From positions 186,001-250,000 of the forward strand of contig NZ_CP067102.1 in NCBI RefSeq assembly GCF_016616885.1: DNA of 64,000 bases, in the 5' to 3' direction. Positions 18,055 to 27,344 of the stretch are shown here, one piece after another. The notes under the pieces are model-generated. The model saw only the letters and a list, made by a program, of their open reading frames with translations, was not told the DNA's origin and did not search any database. Each line of letters begins with the position of its first letter. Position 1 is the first letter of the stretch. Origin of the DNA: Bradyrhizobium diazoefficiens. Its GTDB lineage: Bacteria; Pseudomonadota; Alphaproteobacteria; Rhizobiales; Xanthobacteraceae. A program made the position numbers and the translations under genes.

Positions 18055-19656
18055 TTAGTCGACATCTATATCTGGAAACCGTTCGAGGGCCTTCGCCTTC
18101 GCAGTAATAGTTACGTCCCCGTAATCCTCCGAGGCAGTCCTTGGTGCGTGGCCCTGTATGGCATCGAGCACTCGCATGGCCACCTCCTGCTCAATGCCAA
18201 CAGTCTTAAACCGATGGCGCCAGCCGTGGCTGGGATCAACGTTCGGGTCCTTTACAACTTCCCGCACGAAGGCGTTGACCTTATTCCGTGCCGTCTTCAC
18301 CGCTTTGCGAACGCCAAGATCGCCAGCTACGGGGTCGATGAAGAGGTAGCCGGCTGATGACCTAGCATAGAACTCCGGAAAACCTTCCTCGATGATCTGC
18401 CGATGCAGCACCACGTCTCTGGCTTCGTCAGTCTTCACGGGGCCCGCCTCGGGCGTCACGTGCACGACCCAATCTTTGCCTTCACGGCGAACGTCCTCTT
18501 TGCGAAGCTGAAGCATCTCGCCTACCCGCGCTCCCGTGAAGGCACACAACCACGGCACCCATCGTTTGGCCAACGCCAGCTTCGGAGCAGCCCTCCCAGC
18601 AACAGAATTCCGGGCGTGCTTGAGAATGGCGGATGCTTCTCGGTCGTAAAATCCCTTTGACCTAAGTTTGCGCGATTTACCGACCTTGATGGTAAGTCCT
18701 TCGGCAGGATTGGAGTGCATGCGGCGGTTCATGACTGCCCAGCCAAACACCGTCTTTAGGCCGGCTAAGTCACTATCCTTCACGGTCTTAGCACTCGCGC
18801 CGCCCTGCAGCCGATAATCCTTGAAGCGGACTATGTCCTCCGGCGTTACGCGGCCCGCCTCGTCATGCTTCAGGAAGGCCACCAGCTTCATCATCGTCTT
18901 CTGATAGCTCTCATAGGTACTCTGCTTGCGACCGGCGGCCTTCGCTTCCTTCCACCAATTCTCGACCAATGCCGATAGCGACCCGTTCGAGGCGCCAGGC
19001 TCTAAGCCTGCCTTTCCTCGTTCTGCCGCAGCGTTCCTACGCGGGAATGGAATTGCCTGGGAATCGGGCGAGTAGTCGCCTTCACCTCTTGCCAATTTTG
19101 CCAAAAGTACGCTGGCACGCTGCATGGCCGCGCCGAGTGCGCGGGCCATGGTTCGGCGGTTCTCAAAATTGATAAAGATCCCGTTGGCCGTCAAATAGCC
19201 GTCAGCGGCCTCCAAACACGCTTGTTCCATCCGGAAGATCTTGTCCTCCGGCAACTCCGGGGCGCCATCCAACGTTCGCTGAGACGCAGCAAGTTTCTGC
19301 TCCCGTGTCTGTGGGGGGCCAAACAGCCGATCTCCGGCCGCGACATCCCAACCGGTCTGTTGGCTTGGATTATCCTTGTATCTCTGCAGCCACTGATCGT
19401 AGGCGACGACGGCAAGTTGATGCGCCTCACGTTCAGTCAGCAGTTTTGGCCCTGTGCGCAAGTTGGCCCACCGGGCCTCGAGCTCAGCAAGCGCCTTCGC
19501 GAAGCGCTGTTTGGCCTCGCCGGGATCGCGGGTTTGAAGGCTTACCTTCTCCTCGCGCTTGCCGACGATCTTGCGCAAATCCTCCGGAACGGCCTTCCGG
19601 AGCTGATAGATTCCAGTTTTGGGATGCTTCCACGGACGCGACATAGCTAACGGCAT
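18055..19656 (-). CDS. tyrosine recombinase / site-specific integrase
   Basis: This 533-aa protein has the N-terminal domain typical of rhizobial island integrases (PWKHPKTGIYQLRKAVPE...). A SAM-like core-binding region follows, then the catalytic domain. The catalytic domain shows Arg in TGARVGEM (about 377), HxxR in HGWRHRF (about 479) and the nucleophilic Tyr in EDYGDVT (about 513). The ATG at 19656 is chosen because AGGAG lies nine bases upstream; an in-frame GTG further out would place that site inside the gene. It lies 85 bases from the 3' end of tRNA-Leu, its presumed attachment site, and would excise and integrate the island to its left. Confidence 0.93.
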   Translation of the reverse strand: MPLAMSRPWKHPKTGIYQLRKAVPEDLRKIVGKREEKVSLQTRDPGEAKQRFAKALAELEARWANLRTGPKLLTEREAHQLAVVAYDQWLQRYKDNPSQQTGWDVAAGDRLFGPPQTREQKLAASQRTLDGAPELPEDKIFRMEQACLEAADGYLTANGIFINFENRRTMARALGAAMQRASVLLAKLARGEGDYSPDSQAIPFPRRNAAAERGKAGLEPGASNGSLSALVENWWKEAKAAGRKQSTYESYQKTMMKLVAFLKHDEAGRVTPEDIVRFKDYRLQGGASAKTVKDSDLAGLKTVFGWAVMNRRMHSNPAEGLTIKVGKSRKLRSKGFYDREASAILKHARNSVAGRAAPKLALAKRWVPWLCAFTGARVGEMLQLRKEDVRREGKDWVVHVTPEAGPVKTDEARDVVLHRQIIEEGFPEFYARSSAGYLFIDPVAGDLGVRKAVKTARNKVNAFVREVVKDPNVDPSHGWRHRFKTVGIEQEVAMRVLDAIQGHAPRTASEDYGDVTITAKAKALERFPDIDVD

Positions 19657-19741
19657 TGTACCACTCTCCTGTGCCACTGAGGAGCGGGTAAGCCGTTGAA
19701 TTTGCTAATTTGCCTTGGATTTCACGCTCTTAGAAGAGCGA

Positions 19742-19828
<87 letters not shown>

Positions 19829-19967
19829 ATGCCGTTTGGGGCACGGAGGCGGTTACTACGGTTCAGTGACGCCGTTGTCAATTCATGGTTCGGCTTGCCG
19901 ATTGCGCATCGCAAACCGGCCCGATACAAGCCTGACGAGACGCTACTTCACCCGCAGGAATGGACCC

Positions 19968-20933
19968 ATGGCATCGAATCTGGACACGCTGGTCACGATT
20001 TTCGGCGGATCGGGGTTTTTGGGCCGGAATGTCGTCCGGGCGCTGTGCAAGCGCGATTACCGGATCCGGGTCGCGGTGCGGCGGCCGGAACTCGCCGGAT
20101 ACCTCCAGCCCTCCGGCAAGGTCGGCCAGGTCCACATCGTGCAGGCCAATCTGCGCTATCCGGCCTCGGTCGAGGCGGCGGTGCGTGATTCGGATGCCGT
20201 GATCAATCTGGTCGGCATCCTCGCCGAGGGCGGCGGGCAGACCTTCGACGCCGTTCAGGCCAAGGGCGCCGAAACCGTCGCCAAGGCGGCGGCCGCCGTC
20301 GGCGCGCGCATGATCCATGTCTCCGCGATCGGCGCCGATGCCGAATCGCCCTCGCGCTACGCCAGGGCCAAGGCGGCCGGCGAGGCGGCTGTGATGGCAG
20401 CAGTGCCTTCGGCCACGATCTTCCGTCCCTCGGTGATGTTCGGTCCCGAGGACCAGTTCACCAATCGCTTCGCGGCGCTGGCGCGGCTGTCGCCGGTGCT
20501 GCCGCTGATCGGCGGGAGTACCCGGATGCAGCCGGTCTATGTCGGCGACGTCGCCACAGCGATCGCGGATGCCGTCGACGGCAAGGCCAAGGCGGGCGCG
20601 ACCTACGAGCTCGGCGGGCCGGAAGTGCTGACCATGCGCGAGATCATCGAGGCCATCGTCAAGATTGCCAATCGCAAGCCGATGCTGGTGCCGCTGTCGT
20701 TCGGCCTCGCCCGCCTCCAGGCCGCCTTCCTGCAATTCGCGCCGGGTGCGCTGAAGCTGACGCCGGACCAGGTCACGCTGCTCGAGCGCGACAATGTCGT
20801 GTCGGATGCGGCCAAGGCCGCAGGGCTGACACTGGAAGGACTCGGTATCACCCCTGATTCGCTCGAAGCGATCGCCCCGCAATATCTCTGGCGTTTTCGC
20901 CCGGCCGGCCAGTTCCAGCGCAACGGCGCGTAG
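19968..20933 (+). CDS. NDUFA9-like NAD(P)-binding protein (atypical short-chain dehydrogenase)
   Basis: This 321-aa protein has an N-terminal Rossmann motif (TIFGGSGFLGRNVV) and a single extended-SDR-like fold. It resembles the NDUFA9-type accessory subunit of respiratory complex I and related nucleoside-diphosphate-sugar epimerase-like proteins that are common in alphaproteobacteria. The Tyr-x-x-x-Lys catalytic pair survives only as YARAKAAGE. The ATG at 19968 has AGGA at a suitable distance; upstream starts would run back towards the tRNA. It is the first core gene after the island junction. Confidence 0.85.
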   Translation: MASNLDTLVTIFGGSGFLGRNVVRALCKRDYRIRVAVRRPELAGYLQPSGKVGQVHIVQANLRYPASVEAAVRDSDAVINLVGILAEGGGQTFDAVQAKGAETVAKAAAAVGARMIHVSAIGADAESPSRYARAKAAGEAAVMAAVPSATIFRPSVMFGPEDQFTNRFAALARLSPVLPLIGGSTRMQPVYVGDVATAIADAVDGKAKAGATYELGGPEVLTMREIIEAIVKIANRKPMLVPLSFGLARLQAAFLQFAPGALKLTPDQVTLLERDNVVSDAAKAAGLTLEGLGITPDSLEAIAPQYLWRFRPAGQFQRNGA

Positions 20934-20949
20934 TCGCGCGTCGACGGCG

Positions 20950-21090
20950 GTCCCTCTTAACCTCTCCCGCTTGCGGGAGAGGTCGCCGCGTAGCGGCGGG
21001 TGAGGGCTCTCTCCTCGTCGGGAGCCTTTCAGCGGAGACACCCTCTCCCCGACCCTCTCCCGCAAGCGGGCGAGGGAGCACAGCTTCAGC
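20950..21090. repeat. palindromic dispersed repeat, family with CTCCCGCAAGCGGGAG core
   Basis: Two inverted copies of a CCCTCTCCCGC-type palindrome frame a stretch containing GTCGCCGCGTAGCGGCGGGTGAGGG. Related sequences occur at 30996-31019, 31090-31113, 31536-31559 and 40970-41125. It fills the gap between two convergent genes. Confidence 0.8.
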
Positions 21091-21117
21091 GCCGCGACAG
21101 CGCCACTCCTACAAAGC

Positions 21118-21858
21118 TCAGAACTTCAGCTTCTTGAACACCGCCTCCGGCAGCGTCTTGATGATGAGCATCACGAGACGCCATTTGCCGCTGACATAGA
21201 CGACGTCGGTCTTTTTCTCGACAGCATTGAGGATCGCATCACTGACGACAGGCGCATCGACGGTCAGTGGGCCGATCAGCTTCATGCCTTCCGTCATCTT
21301 GGTGCGGACGAAACCGGGTTTCACGGTGACGACGTGCACGCCACCGCGGCTGGCACGGGCGCGCAGGCCCGACAGGAAGGCGGAGAAGCCCGCTTTCGCC
21401 GAACCGTAGACATAGTTCGAGGCGCGGCCGCGATCGCCTGCGACCGACGACACGCCAACAATCGTGCCATGGCCGCGCGCCAAAAACTTTTCGGCGAACA
21501 GGCCGAGGATCAGCGACGGTCCCTCGTAGTTCGAGCGCATGATCGTCGTGGCATGCGCGAGATCACTCTCGGCATTTTGCTGGACGCCCAGCAGGCCGAT
21601 AATCGAGACGACAACATCAGGCAGCACGGGAAGGCCGGCGACAAAGCCATCGAACGAGGCGGTGTCGAGCACGTCGAATGTCCACGTGCTCGCTTCGACA
21701 TTGTAGCGCGCATGAAGATCCACCGCGTCAGGCTCCAGCGCAGCGGCATCGCGGCCTGCGAGGCCGACATCGTATCCGGCCTTGGCAAAGGCGCGCGCCG
21801 CGGCGCGGCCGATATCGGAGGAGCCACCGAGCACCAGAACGGTCTTGCGTGACGTCAC
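21118..21858 (-). CDS. short-chain dehydrogenase, DprE2-like
   Basis: This 246-aa SDR has LVLGGSSDIGRAAA as the cofactor-binding Gly motif, an active-site Ser (GVSSVAG) and YGSAKAG (Tyr-x-x-x-Lys), followed by VKPGFVRTKMT. The C-terminal VSGKWRLVMLIIKTLPEAVF resembles DprE2, the NADH-dependent 2-keto reductase that makes decaprenylphosphoryl-arabinose. It lies 3 nt after the DprE1-like gene, which is the order of the two-step epimerase. The lipid-linked sugar substrate in this organism is inferred. Confidence 0.82.
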   Translation of the reverse strand: MTSRKTVLVLGGSSDIGRAAARAFAKAGYDVGLAGRDAAALEPDAVDLHARYNVEASTWTFDVLDTASFDGFVAGLPVLPDVVVSIIGLLGVQQNAESDLAHATTIMRSNYEGPSLILGLFAEKFLARGHGTIVGVSSVAGDRGRASNYVYGSAKAGFSAFLSGLRARASRGGVHVVTVKPGFVRTKMTEGMKLIGPLTVDAPVVSDAILNAVEKKTDVVYVSGKWRLVMLIIKTLPEAVFKKLKF

Positions 21859-21861
21859 GGC

Positions 21862-23193
21862 TTAAACCTCATCGAACAGGCGTTGTGAAAGTTTGGAGCG
21901 GATGTTGCCCGCGGGATCGAGCGATTTGCGGATCGCCTTGAAGCGCGGCAGAGCGGGATAACCGGCCTCGAACGTCGCGCGCGACTGGCGCGCATCCTTC
22001 GCGAGATAAAGCCGGCCGCCGGCGGCGACGACGAGGCGATCGATTTCGTCGAGGAAATTCAGGATGTCACCCTTCACCGGAAAATCCAGCGCCAGCGTGT
22101 AGCCGGGCAGCGGAAACGACAGCAGGCCATCGCCATGGCCGAGCTTCTTCAGCACCGCGAGGAACGACGCATCGCCGCGCTTCGAGACACGATCGAGGAT
22201 GTCGCCGAGAACGGCGCGCGCGCCTTGTTCCGGAATCACGCATTGATGCTGCAGGAAGCCGCGCCGTCCGTAGATGCGATTCCAGTCACTGAGGCTGTCG
22301 AGCGGGAAGAAATACGGATAGAGCGAGACCACATGGTCGCCGCCGGCGCGCCGCGCGCCCATGCGGTAATAGAGCTCGTTGAAGGCACGGATGGTGTAGC
22401 GGTTCAGGGTCATCGACGGCAGGTCGAGGGGCACGGCGAGCCCGGGGTTCTTGCCGATTGGAAATCGATCGGCGCCTTCGGCGAGCTCGTCGGCGCTTGC
22501 GTGCTCACCGAGATAGATCAGCGAGCGGCCGAGATCGCGCCCTCGCGCCACGCAATCGATCCACGCCACCGAATAGGTCGCGGAATCACTCGCCTCGAGC
22601 GCGCGCATCGCGGCGTCGAGATCGGATGCGGAGATCACCCGCTCGCGGATCCAGCCGGTCTCGACGGGACGCAGCCGCATCGTGGCTTCGAGGATGATTC
22701 CGGTGAGGCCCATGCCGCCGACAGTCGCGAAGAAGGCATCGGAATTTTGTTCGCGGGAGACTTCGATCGTCTCGCCCTGTCCGGTGCGCAGCAGGATGCT
22801 GTCGACATAGCGGCCAAAACCGCCCTCGCCATGATGGTTCTTGCCGTGCACGTCGGCAGCGATCGCGCCGCCGACCGAGACGAACCGCGTGCCGGGTACG
22901 ACAAACGGCAGGAAGCCGCGCGGGCCAAAGGTGTCGATGAGGTCGGACAGCAGCACGCCGGCTTCGAGGCGGATGCGGCCGGTCGCCGGGTCGAACGACC
23001 TGACCCGGTCGAACCCGGTCATGGCGATGGTCCTGACGGCGCCGATCGCGGCATCGCCGTAGGCGCGGCCGTTGCCCCGGGCCACGGAGCCGCTCACATC
23101 AGCGACAGCCGCACCCACGGCCTCGAACGACCGCGGCCGCAGCACTTCGCTATCGACGACCGGGAAGCGCCCCCAGCCGCTGACGAGGGTCAT
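21862..23193 (-). CDS. FAD-dependent oxidoreductase, DprE1-like
   Basis: This 443-aa protein is of the vanillyl-alcohol-oxidase type. It has the FAD-binding GNGRAYGDAAIG stretch, GGAIAADVHGKNHH, and the C-terminal LYLAKDARQS ... SLDPAGNI that corresponds to the YTTKDSR region of DprE1. DprE1 oxidises the 2'-OH of decaprenylphosphoryl-ribose, and DprE2, encoded just downstream here, reduces the keto intermediate to arabinose. I see no UbiA-type phosphoribosyltransferase beside the pair, so the whole pathway is not shown. Nod-factor or envelope arabinosylation is a possible use in rhizobia. Confidence 0.85.
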   Translation of the reverse strand: MTLVSGWGRFPVVDSEVLRPRSFEAVGAAVADVSGSVARGNGRAYGDAAIGAVRTIAMTGFDRVRSFDPATGRIRLEAGVLLSDLIDTFGPRGFLPFVVPGTRFVSVGGAIAADVHGKNHHGEGGFGRYVDSILLRTGQGETIEVSREQNSDAFFATVGGMGLTGIILEATMRLRPVETGWIRERVISASDLDAAMRALEASDSATYSVAWIDCVARGRDLGRSLIYLGEHASADELAEGADRFPIGKNPGLAVPLDLPSMTLNRYTIRAFNELYYRMGARRAGGDHVVSLYPYFFPLDSLSDWNRIYGRRGFLQHQCVIPEQGARAVLGDILDRVSKRGDASFLAVLKKLGHGDGLLSFPLPGYTLALDFPVKGDILNFLDEIDRLVVAAGGRLYLAKDARQSRATFEAGYPALPRFKAIRKSLDPAGNIRSKLSQRLFDEV

Positions 23194-23301
23194 CGTTCAG
23201 CTCCGCCTGCGGGCCACCCCGCTCCGGACACTGCCTAGCGGTCAAAAGCTGATATTGCGTTGAGGTTTGTCAGCGAGTTTGCTGCAGTTACCGCCAGCGT
23301 C

Positions 23302-23326
23302 CACCTCTCCCCCGCGGGGAGAGGTG
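23302..23326. terminator. hairpin between uppP and the DprE1-like gene
   Basis: CACCTCTCCCC and GGGGAGAGGTG pair perfectly around CGC. It lies 18 bases beyond the uppP stop. The sequence also resembles the dispersed CTCTCCC palindromes, so it may be a repeat acting as a transcript end. Confidence 0.55.
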
Positions 23327-23343
23327 AAACGGAACGCTCCAGC

Positions 23344-24150
23344 CTAATGGCCGAGCGCCAGCGCGATCAGGCCGAGGGTGCCGACGATGACGCGCCACCA
23401 GGCGAACACCACGAAGCCGTGGCGGGTGACGTATCCGAGGAACGCCTTCACCACGATGATCGCGGTGATGAACGACACCACGAAGCCGATCGCGACGATG
23501 CCCATGTGGTCCGTCGTCATCTCGGAGCGGTTCTTGTAGAAATCGTAGGCGAACGCGCCGATCATGGTGGGGATGGCGAGGAAGAACGAGAACTCCGCCG
23601 CGGCCCGCTTGTCGGCCCCCAAAAACATCGCGGCGACGATGCTGGCGCCGGAGCGCGACACGCCCGGGATCATCGCGACGCACTGCGCGATGCCGATATA
23701 GAGATACATCGGCAGCGGGAACTTGGTGGCGTCATGCTCGCGCGCCTTGAGATAAAGCCGATCGACCCACAACAGGATGGCGCCGCCGACGATCAGCGAG
23801 AAGCAGACCACCCATGGATTGAACAGCATGCTCTTGATGTATTTGCCGGCGACGAGGCCGACGACCACAGCAGGCAGGAACGCGACCAGCACGCCGATCA
23901 CGAAGCGGCGCGCATAGGCATCGCCCGTGAACATGCCGATTGCGACGTCCCACAGCTTCCTGAAGTACAGCACGACGATCGCGAGGATCGCGCCGAGCTG
24001 GATCAGAACCGTAAACGAATCCCAGAAGGCGCCCTCGCCGAGGCCGAAGAAGCGCTCAGCAAGCAGCAGGTGGCCGGTCGAGGAAACGGGAAGGAACTCG
24101 GTCACACCCTCGATGATGCCGAGGATCACTGCCCGTATTGTATCTGACAT
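23344..24150 (-). CDS. uppP: undecaprenyl-diphosphatase
   Basis: This 268-aa integral membrane protein of the BacA/UppP family has the (E/Q)xxxE box and serine loop in IIEGVTEFLPVSSTGHLLL and the second signature PGVSRSGASI. About eight hydrophobic segments follow one another through the chain. It removes a phosphate from undecaprenyl pyrophosphate so that the carrier can be reused in peptidoglycan and O-antigen synthesis. It also confers some bacitracin resistance. Length is normal. It lies upstream of the DprE1/E2-like pair on the same strand, which also deals with a polyprenyl carrier, but a 150-base gap with a hairpin separates them. Confidence 0.95.
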   Translation of the reverse strand: MSDTIRAVILGIIEGVTEFLPVSSTGHLLLAERFFGLGEGAFWDSFTVLIQLGAILAIVVLYFRKLWDVAIGMFTGDAYARRFVIGVLVAFLPAVVVGLVAGKYIKSMLFNPWVVCFSLIVGGAILLWVDRLYLKAREHDATKFPLPMYLYIGIAQCVAMIPGVSRSGASIVAAMFLGADKRAAAEFSFFLAIPTMIGAFAYDFYKNRSEMTTDHMGIVAIGFVVSFITAIIVVKAFLGYVTRHGFVVFAWWRVIVGTLGLIALALGH

Positions 24151-24319
24151 ATTTACGGTCCATTTCCGCTGGAAAAGCGGGGTTCTTCTCGCCTATTCGT
24201 CCCTCGCTCGCAATCGCAAAATGCGCTATCGCGGCCTTGCCTCGCGGTTTTGAAGGACTAGTGTGGCGCCGCACAAACATTGATGGATTCTTAATCACCA
24301 TCAAATAGTCAAAGGCTTC

Positions 24320-25012
24320 ATGTTTACGCTGTTTCATCATCCGTTCTGTCCGCATTCGCGCTTCATTCGCCTGATCGCGGGCGAATACGGGCTCGAACTG
24401 AAGCTGGCCGAGGAGCGCAGCTGGGAACGGCGCGAGGCTTTTCTGCTGCTCAATGCGGCCGGCACAACGCCTGTTATGGTGGACGACGAACAGCCGCCGA
24501 TCCCGGGCGCGGCCATCATCGCGGAGTATCTCGACGAGGCCTATGGCGCCGAGATGGGCGCCAAGCGCCTGATGCCGGAGACGATCGCCGAGCGCGTCGA
24601 GGTGCGCCGGCTGATGGCCTGGTTCAACGAAAAATTCTTCGAGGAAGTCTCGCACCCGCTCGTCACCGAGCGCATCTATAAGCGCTTCATGAGCGAGGAC
24701 AATGGCGGCGGACCGCCCTCACCCGACGTGATGCGCGCCGCCAAGGCCAATGTGCGCTATCATCTGGCCTATATCGGCTGGCTGGCGCAGACGCGTAACT
24801 TCCTCGCCGGCGACCGGCCCACCTACGCGGATCTCGCCGCCGCGGCGCATCTTTCGGCGATCGACTATCTGGGCGACGTGCCATGGAGCGAGGACGACGC
24901 AGCAAAGGCGTGGTACGCGCGGGTAAAGTCCCGCCCGTCGTTCCGTCCGCTGCTGAGCGAATGGCTGGCGGGCGTGCCGGCGTCGCGGACCTACGTGGAC
25001 CTGGATTTCTGA
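24320..25012 (+). CDS. glutathione S-transferase family protein
   Basis: This 230-aa protein has a thioredoxin-like N-terminal half starting [16 protein letters not shown], with the cis-Pro in GTTPVM and an Ile/Ile-Glu-like glutathione contact in [15 protein letters not shown]. The helical C-terminal half carries [19 protein letters not shown], the N-capping box of GSTs. The substrate cannot be read. It overlaps or abuts queG and is probably co-transcribed with it. Confidence 0.88.
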   Translation: MFTLFHHPFCPHSRFIRLIAGEYGLELKLAEERSWERREAFLLLNAAGTTPVMVDDEQPPIPGAAIIAEYLDEAYGAEMGAKRLMPETIAERVEVRRLMAWFNEKFFEEVSHPLVTERIYKRFMSEDNGGGPPSPDVMRAAKANVRYHLAYIGWLAQTRNFLAGDRPTYADLAAAAHLSAIDYLGDVPWSEDDAAKAWYARVKSRPSFRPLLSEWLAGVPASRTYVDLDF

Positions 25013-26157
25013 ACTCCGATCCGACTGAACTGAAAGCCGCGCTGGCGCGCGAAGCGCAGGCGCTCGGCTTCGACTGCATCGGCATCACCGAGCCGGGCAC
25101 GATCGAGCACGCCGGAAAGCATTTCCTCGAATTCATCGCCTCGGGCGGCCATGGCGACATGGACTGGCTCGCGAACCAGCCGGAGCGCCGCGTCGATCCG
25201 CGCGGGCTGTGGCAGGACGTGCGCTCGGTGATCATGCTCGGCGTCAATTACGGCCCGGACCAGGATCCGCTCGCGATCTTGCAACAGCGCACCCGCGCGG
25301 CGATCTCGGTCTATGCGCAGGGCGATGATTATCACGACCTGATCAAGAAGCGGCTGAAGGCGCTGGCGCGCTGGCTGGTCGCGACAGCGCCGAGCGAAGT
25401 GAAGGTATTCGTCGACACCGCGGCCGTGATGGAGAAACCGCTCGCGCAGGCTGCGCATCTCGGCTGGCAGGGCAAGCACACCAATCTGGTCTCGCGCGAA
25501 TTCGGCTCGTGGCTGTTTCTCGGCGCGATCTACACCACGTTGGAGCTGCCGCGCGACGATGCGGAGATCGATCATTGCGGCTCGTGTCAGGCCTGCCTCG
25601 ACATCTGCCCGACAGCGGCGTTTCCCGCCCCCTACAAGCTCGATGCGAGGCGCTGCATCTCCTACCTCACCATCGAGAACAAGGGACCGATCCCGCACGA
25701 ATTTCGCAAGGCCATCGGCAACCGCATCTATGGCTGTGATGACTGCCTTGCGGCGTGCCCCTGGAACAAGTTTGCGCAGGAGGGGCATGAAACGAAGCTA
25801 GCTGCGCGTGATGAATTGCGCGCGCCTGGTCTTGCTGAACTTTCACGGCTCAACGACACCGCGTTCCGCGCGCTGTTCACGAAGTCGCCGGTGAAGCGGA
25901 TCGGTCGCGACCGGTTCTTGCGGAATGTGCTGATTGCGATCGGCAACTCCGGCGATGTGACGCTGGCAGAGGAGGCGCGGCGATTGCTTGAGGATGCGAG
26001 CCCGCTGGTGCGTGGGGCTGCGGTGTGGGCTTTGGGGCAGTTGGTGGAGCGAGACGCATTTGAGGCGATGAAGAGCGCTGGGTTGGACAGAGAGTCTGAC
26101 GACAGCGTCCGCGAGGAGTGGCGAGCCGCCTCCTTGCCCACCGCTACAACACCTTAG
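24961..26157 (+). CDS. queG: epoxyqueuosine reductase
   Basis: This cobalamin-dependent iron-sulfur enzyme reduces epoxyqueuosine to queuosine in tRNA. Two ferredoxin-like clusters are visible: [12 protein letters not shown] and, about 48 residues later, [13 protein letters not shown] with a preceding Cys in RRCISY. A HEAT-like C-terminal region ([14 protein letters not shown]) follows, as in QueG. The homologous region begins around [17 protein letters not shown]. No ATG or GTG lies exactly there. The nearest in-frame ATG is 24961, inside the GST gene (398 aa), while a CTG at 25009 overlaps the GST stop. The start is therefore uncertain. Confidence 0.92.
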   Translation: MAGGRAGVADLRGPGFLNSDPTELKAALAREAQALGFDCIGITEPGTIEHAGKHFLEFIASGGHGDMDWLANQPERRVDPRGLWQDVRSVIMLGVNYGPDQDPLAILQQRTRAAISVYAQGDDYHDLIKKRLKALARWLVATAPSEVKVFVDTAAVMEKPLAQAAHLGWQGKHTNLVSREFGSWLFLGAIYTTLELPRDDAEIDHCGSCQACLDICPTAAFPAPYKLDARRCISYLTIENKGPIPHEFRKAIGNRIYGCDDCLAACPWNKFAQEGHETKLAARDELRAPGLAELSRLNDTAFRALFTKSPVKRIGRDRFLRNVLIAIGNSGDVTLAEEARRLLEDASPLVRGAAVWALGQLVERDAFEAMKSAGLDRESDDSVREEWRAASLPTATTP

Positions 26158-26303
26158 CAGATGTTGCACTTGCATCGTGAACCGAAGGGGCATCCAGTAC
26201 GCCGCGGCTTCTCGATTCTATCACTGCTCTCTCTGGAATACTGGATTGCCCGCCCCAGTGCGCAATTGCGCACAAGGCGGCAATGACTGCGAGCACTACA
26301 CCT

Positions 26304-27092
26304 TCACCCGATCTCCGCCACCGCGGCAAGAATGCGCGCGATGTCCTGCGGGCGCGACAGGCGGTGGTCGCCGTCCTGGATCATGGTGAGCACGACATCG
26401 TCGGCCGGCAGGCGATGCGTCAGCGCAAAGGCATGTTGCCACGGCACGTCGGGATCCTGCGCGCCTTGCAGAATGCGGACGGGACAGCCGAGATCGATGG
26501 CGCTGCCGAGCACGAGATGGTTGCGCCCCTCCTCGATCAGCTTCCGCGTGATCGGATAGGGCGTGCCGTCGCCATATTCGGATGGCCGCAACCAAAAACC
26601 TTTGGTCTCGATCTCTTTCTTCACCTCGCGTGAAAAGTTCTTCCACATCAGCTCTTCCGTGAAGTCGGGCGCCGGTGCGATCAGCACCAGGCCCGCGAGC
26701 GATGCCTGTCCCGAACGCTTCTTGATCTCGCGCGCAAGCAGCAGCGCCATCCAGCCGCCCATCGAGGAACCGATCAGGATTTGCGGACCCGTGCAGAATC
26801 GCTCGAACACCGCGACGCTATCCTCGAGCCAGCTTCCGATGGTTCCGTCGGCGAAATCGCCGCCGGATTCACCATGGCCGGAATAATCGAACCGGACCGC
26901 GGCACGGCCGTGCTCGCCAGCCCAGCCGTCCAGTGCCACCGCCTTGCCGCCCTGCATGTCCGACTTGAAGCCACCGAGCCAGACCAGGCCGGGCCCTTGG
27001 CCGTCGCGGCGGCGGACCGCGATCCGGCGCGCTGACGGGCCCTCACCCACATCGATAAAGTCGAGCACGGCATCGGGAATTGCTGGGGTCAT
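26304..27092 (-). CDS. alpha/beta hydrolase
   Basis: This 262-aa protein has a complete Ser-Asp-His set in alpha/beta-hydrolase order: the nucleophile elbow GSSMGG, Asp in QGAQDPDVPW and His in GDHRLSRP. FDYSGHGESGG precedes the nucleophile, as in the ABHD10-like esterase/thioesterase group. No signal peptide is seen, so it is cytoplasmic. It is divergent from infC and has no functional link visible. The substrate is unknown. Confidence 0.87.
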   Translation of the reverse strand: MTPAIPDAVLDFIDVGEGPSARRIAVRRRDGQGPGLVWLGGFKSDMQGGKAVALDGWAGEHGRAAVRFDYSGHGESGGDFADGTIGSWLEDSVAVFERFCTGPQILIGSSMGGWMALLLAREIKKRSGQASLAGLVLIAPAPDFTEELMWKNFSREVKKEIETKGFWLRPSEYGDGTPYPITRKLIEEGRNHLVLGSAIDLGCPVRILQGAQDPDVPWQHAFALTHRLPADDVVLTMIQDGDHRLSRPQDIARILAAVAEIG

Positions 27093-27344
27093 GGAACGTT
27101 TACTCTGGCTGTGTGGTTTGACCTGTTCGGGCGCGGTCCGTGAAGCAACCCTATATTGGCATTGTCCCTTTGGGACGCTTGCGGAACAGGGGCAAGGTGT
27201 CTATGTCGAGCACCGTGGCGATGGGCGTGGCCAAAATGTCTCGCATTTGAGGGTTTTTCGCCTCTCGCACGAGCGACTTGCTTGCCGGCACTCGCATCTT
27301 CCTTCAAAATAGCCGCTTCTTTTCACAACTTTGGAGAACCACCC

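Larger units (their letters stand above)
1..19741. mobile_element. right-hand part of a tRNA-Leu genomic island carrying putative defence operons
   Basis: A tyrosine integrase lies directly beside the 3' end of a tRNA-Leu gene and is followed by genes for DNA methylation, a Vsr-type nuclease, translocase-like and helicase-like ATPases and PLD-like functions. None of these belongs to the core chromosome. The tRNA 3' end is the usual attachment site for this integrase class, and the island extends leftwards from it. I did not find a second copy of the tRNA 3' end inside the window, so the other border must lie to the left of position 1. Confidence 0.8.

Noticed and set aside
20940..21110. CRISPR array
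   Set aside because: The repeats are single palindromes with unequal spacing and no spacer units. No cas genes are present.
26158..26303. Small gene between queG and the alpha/beta hydrolase
   Set aside because: The 146-base gap shows no start with a ribosome-binding site and no conserved sequence.
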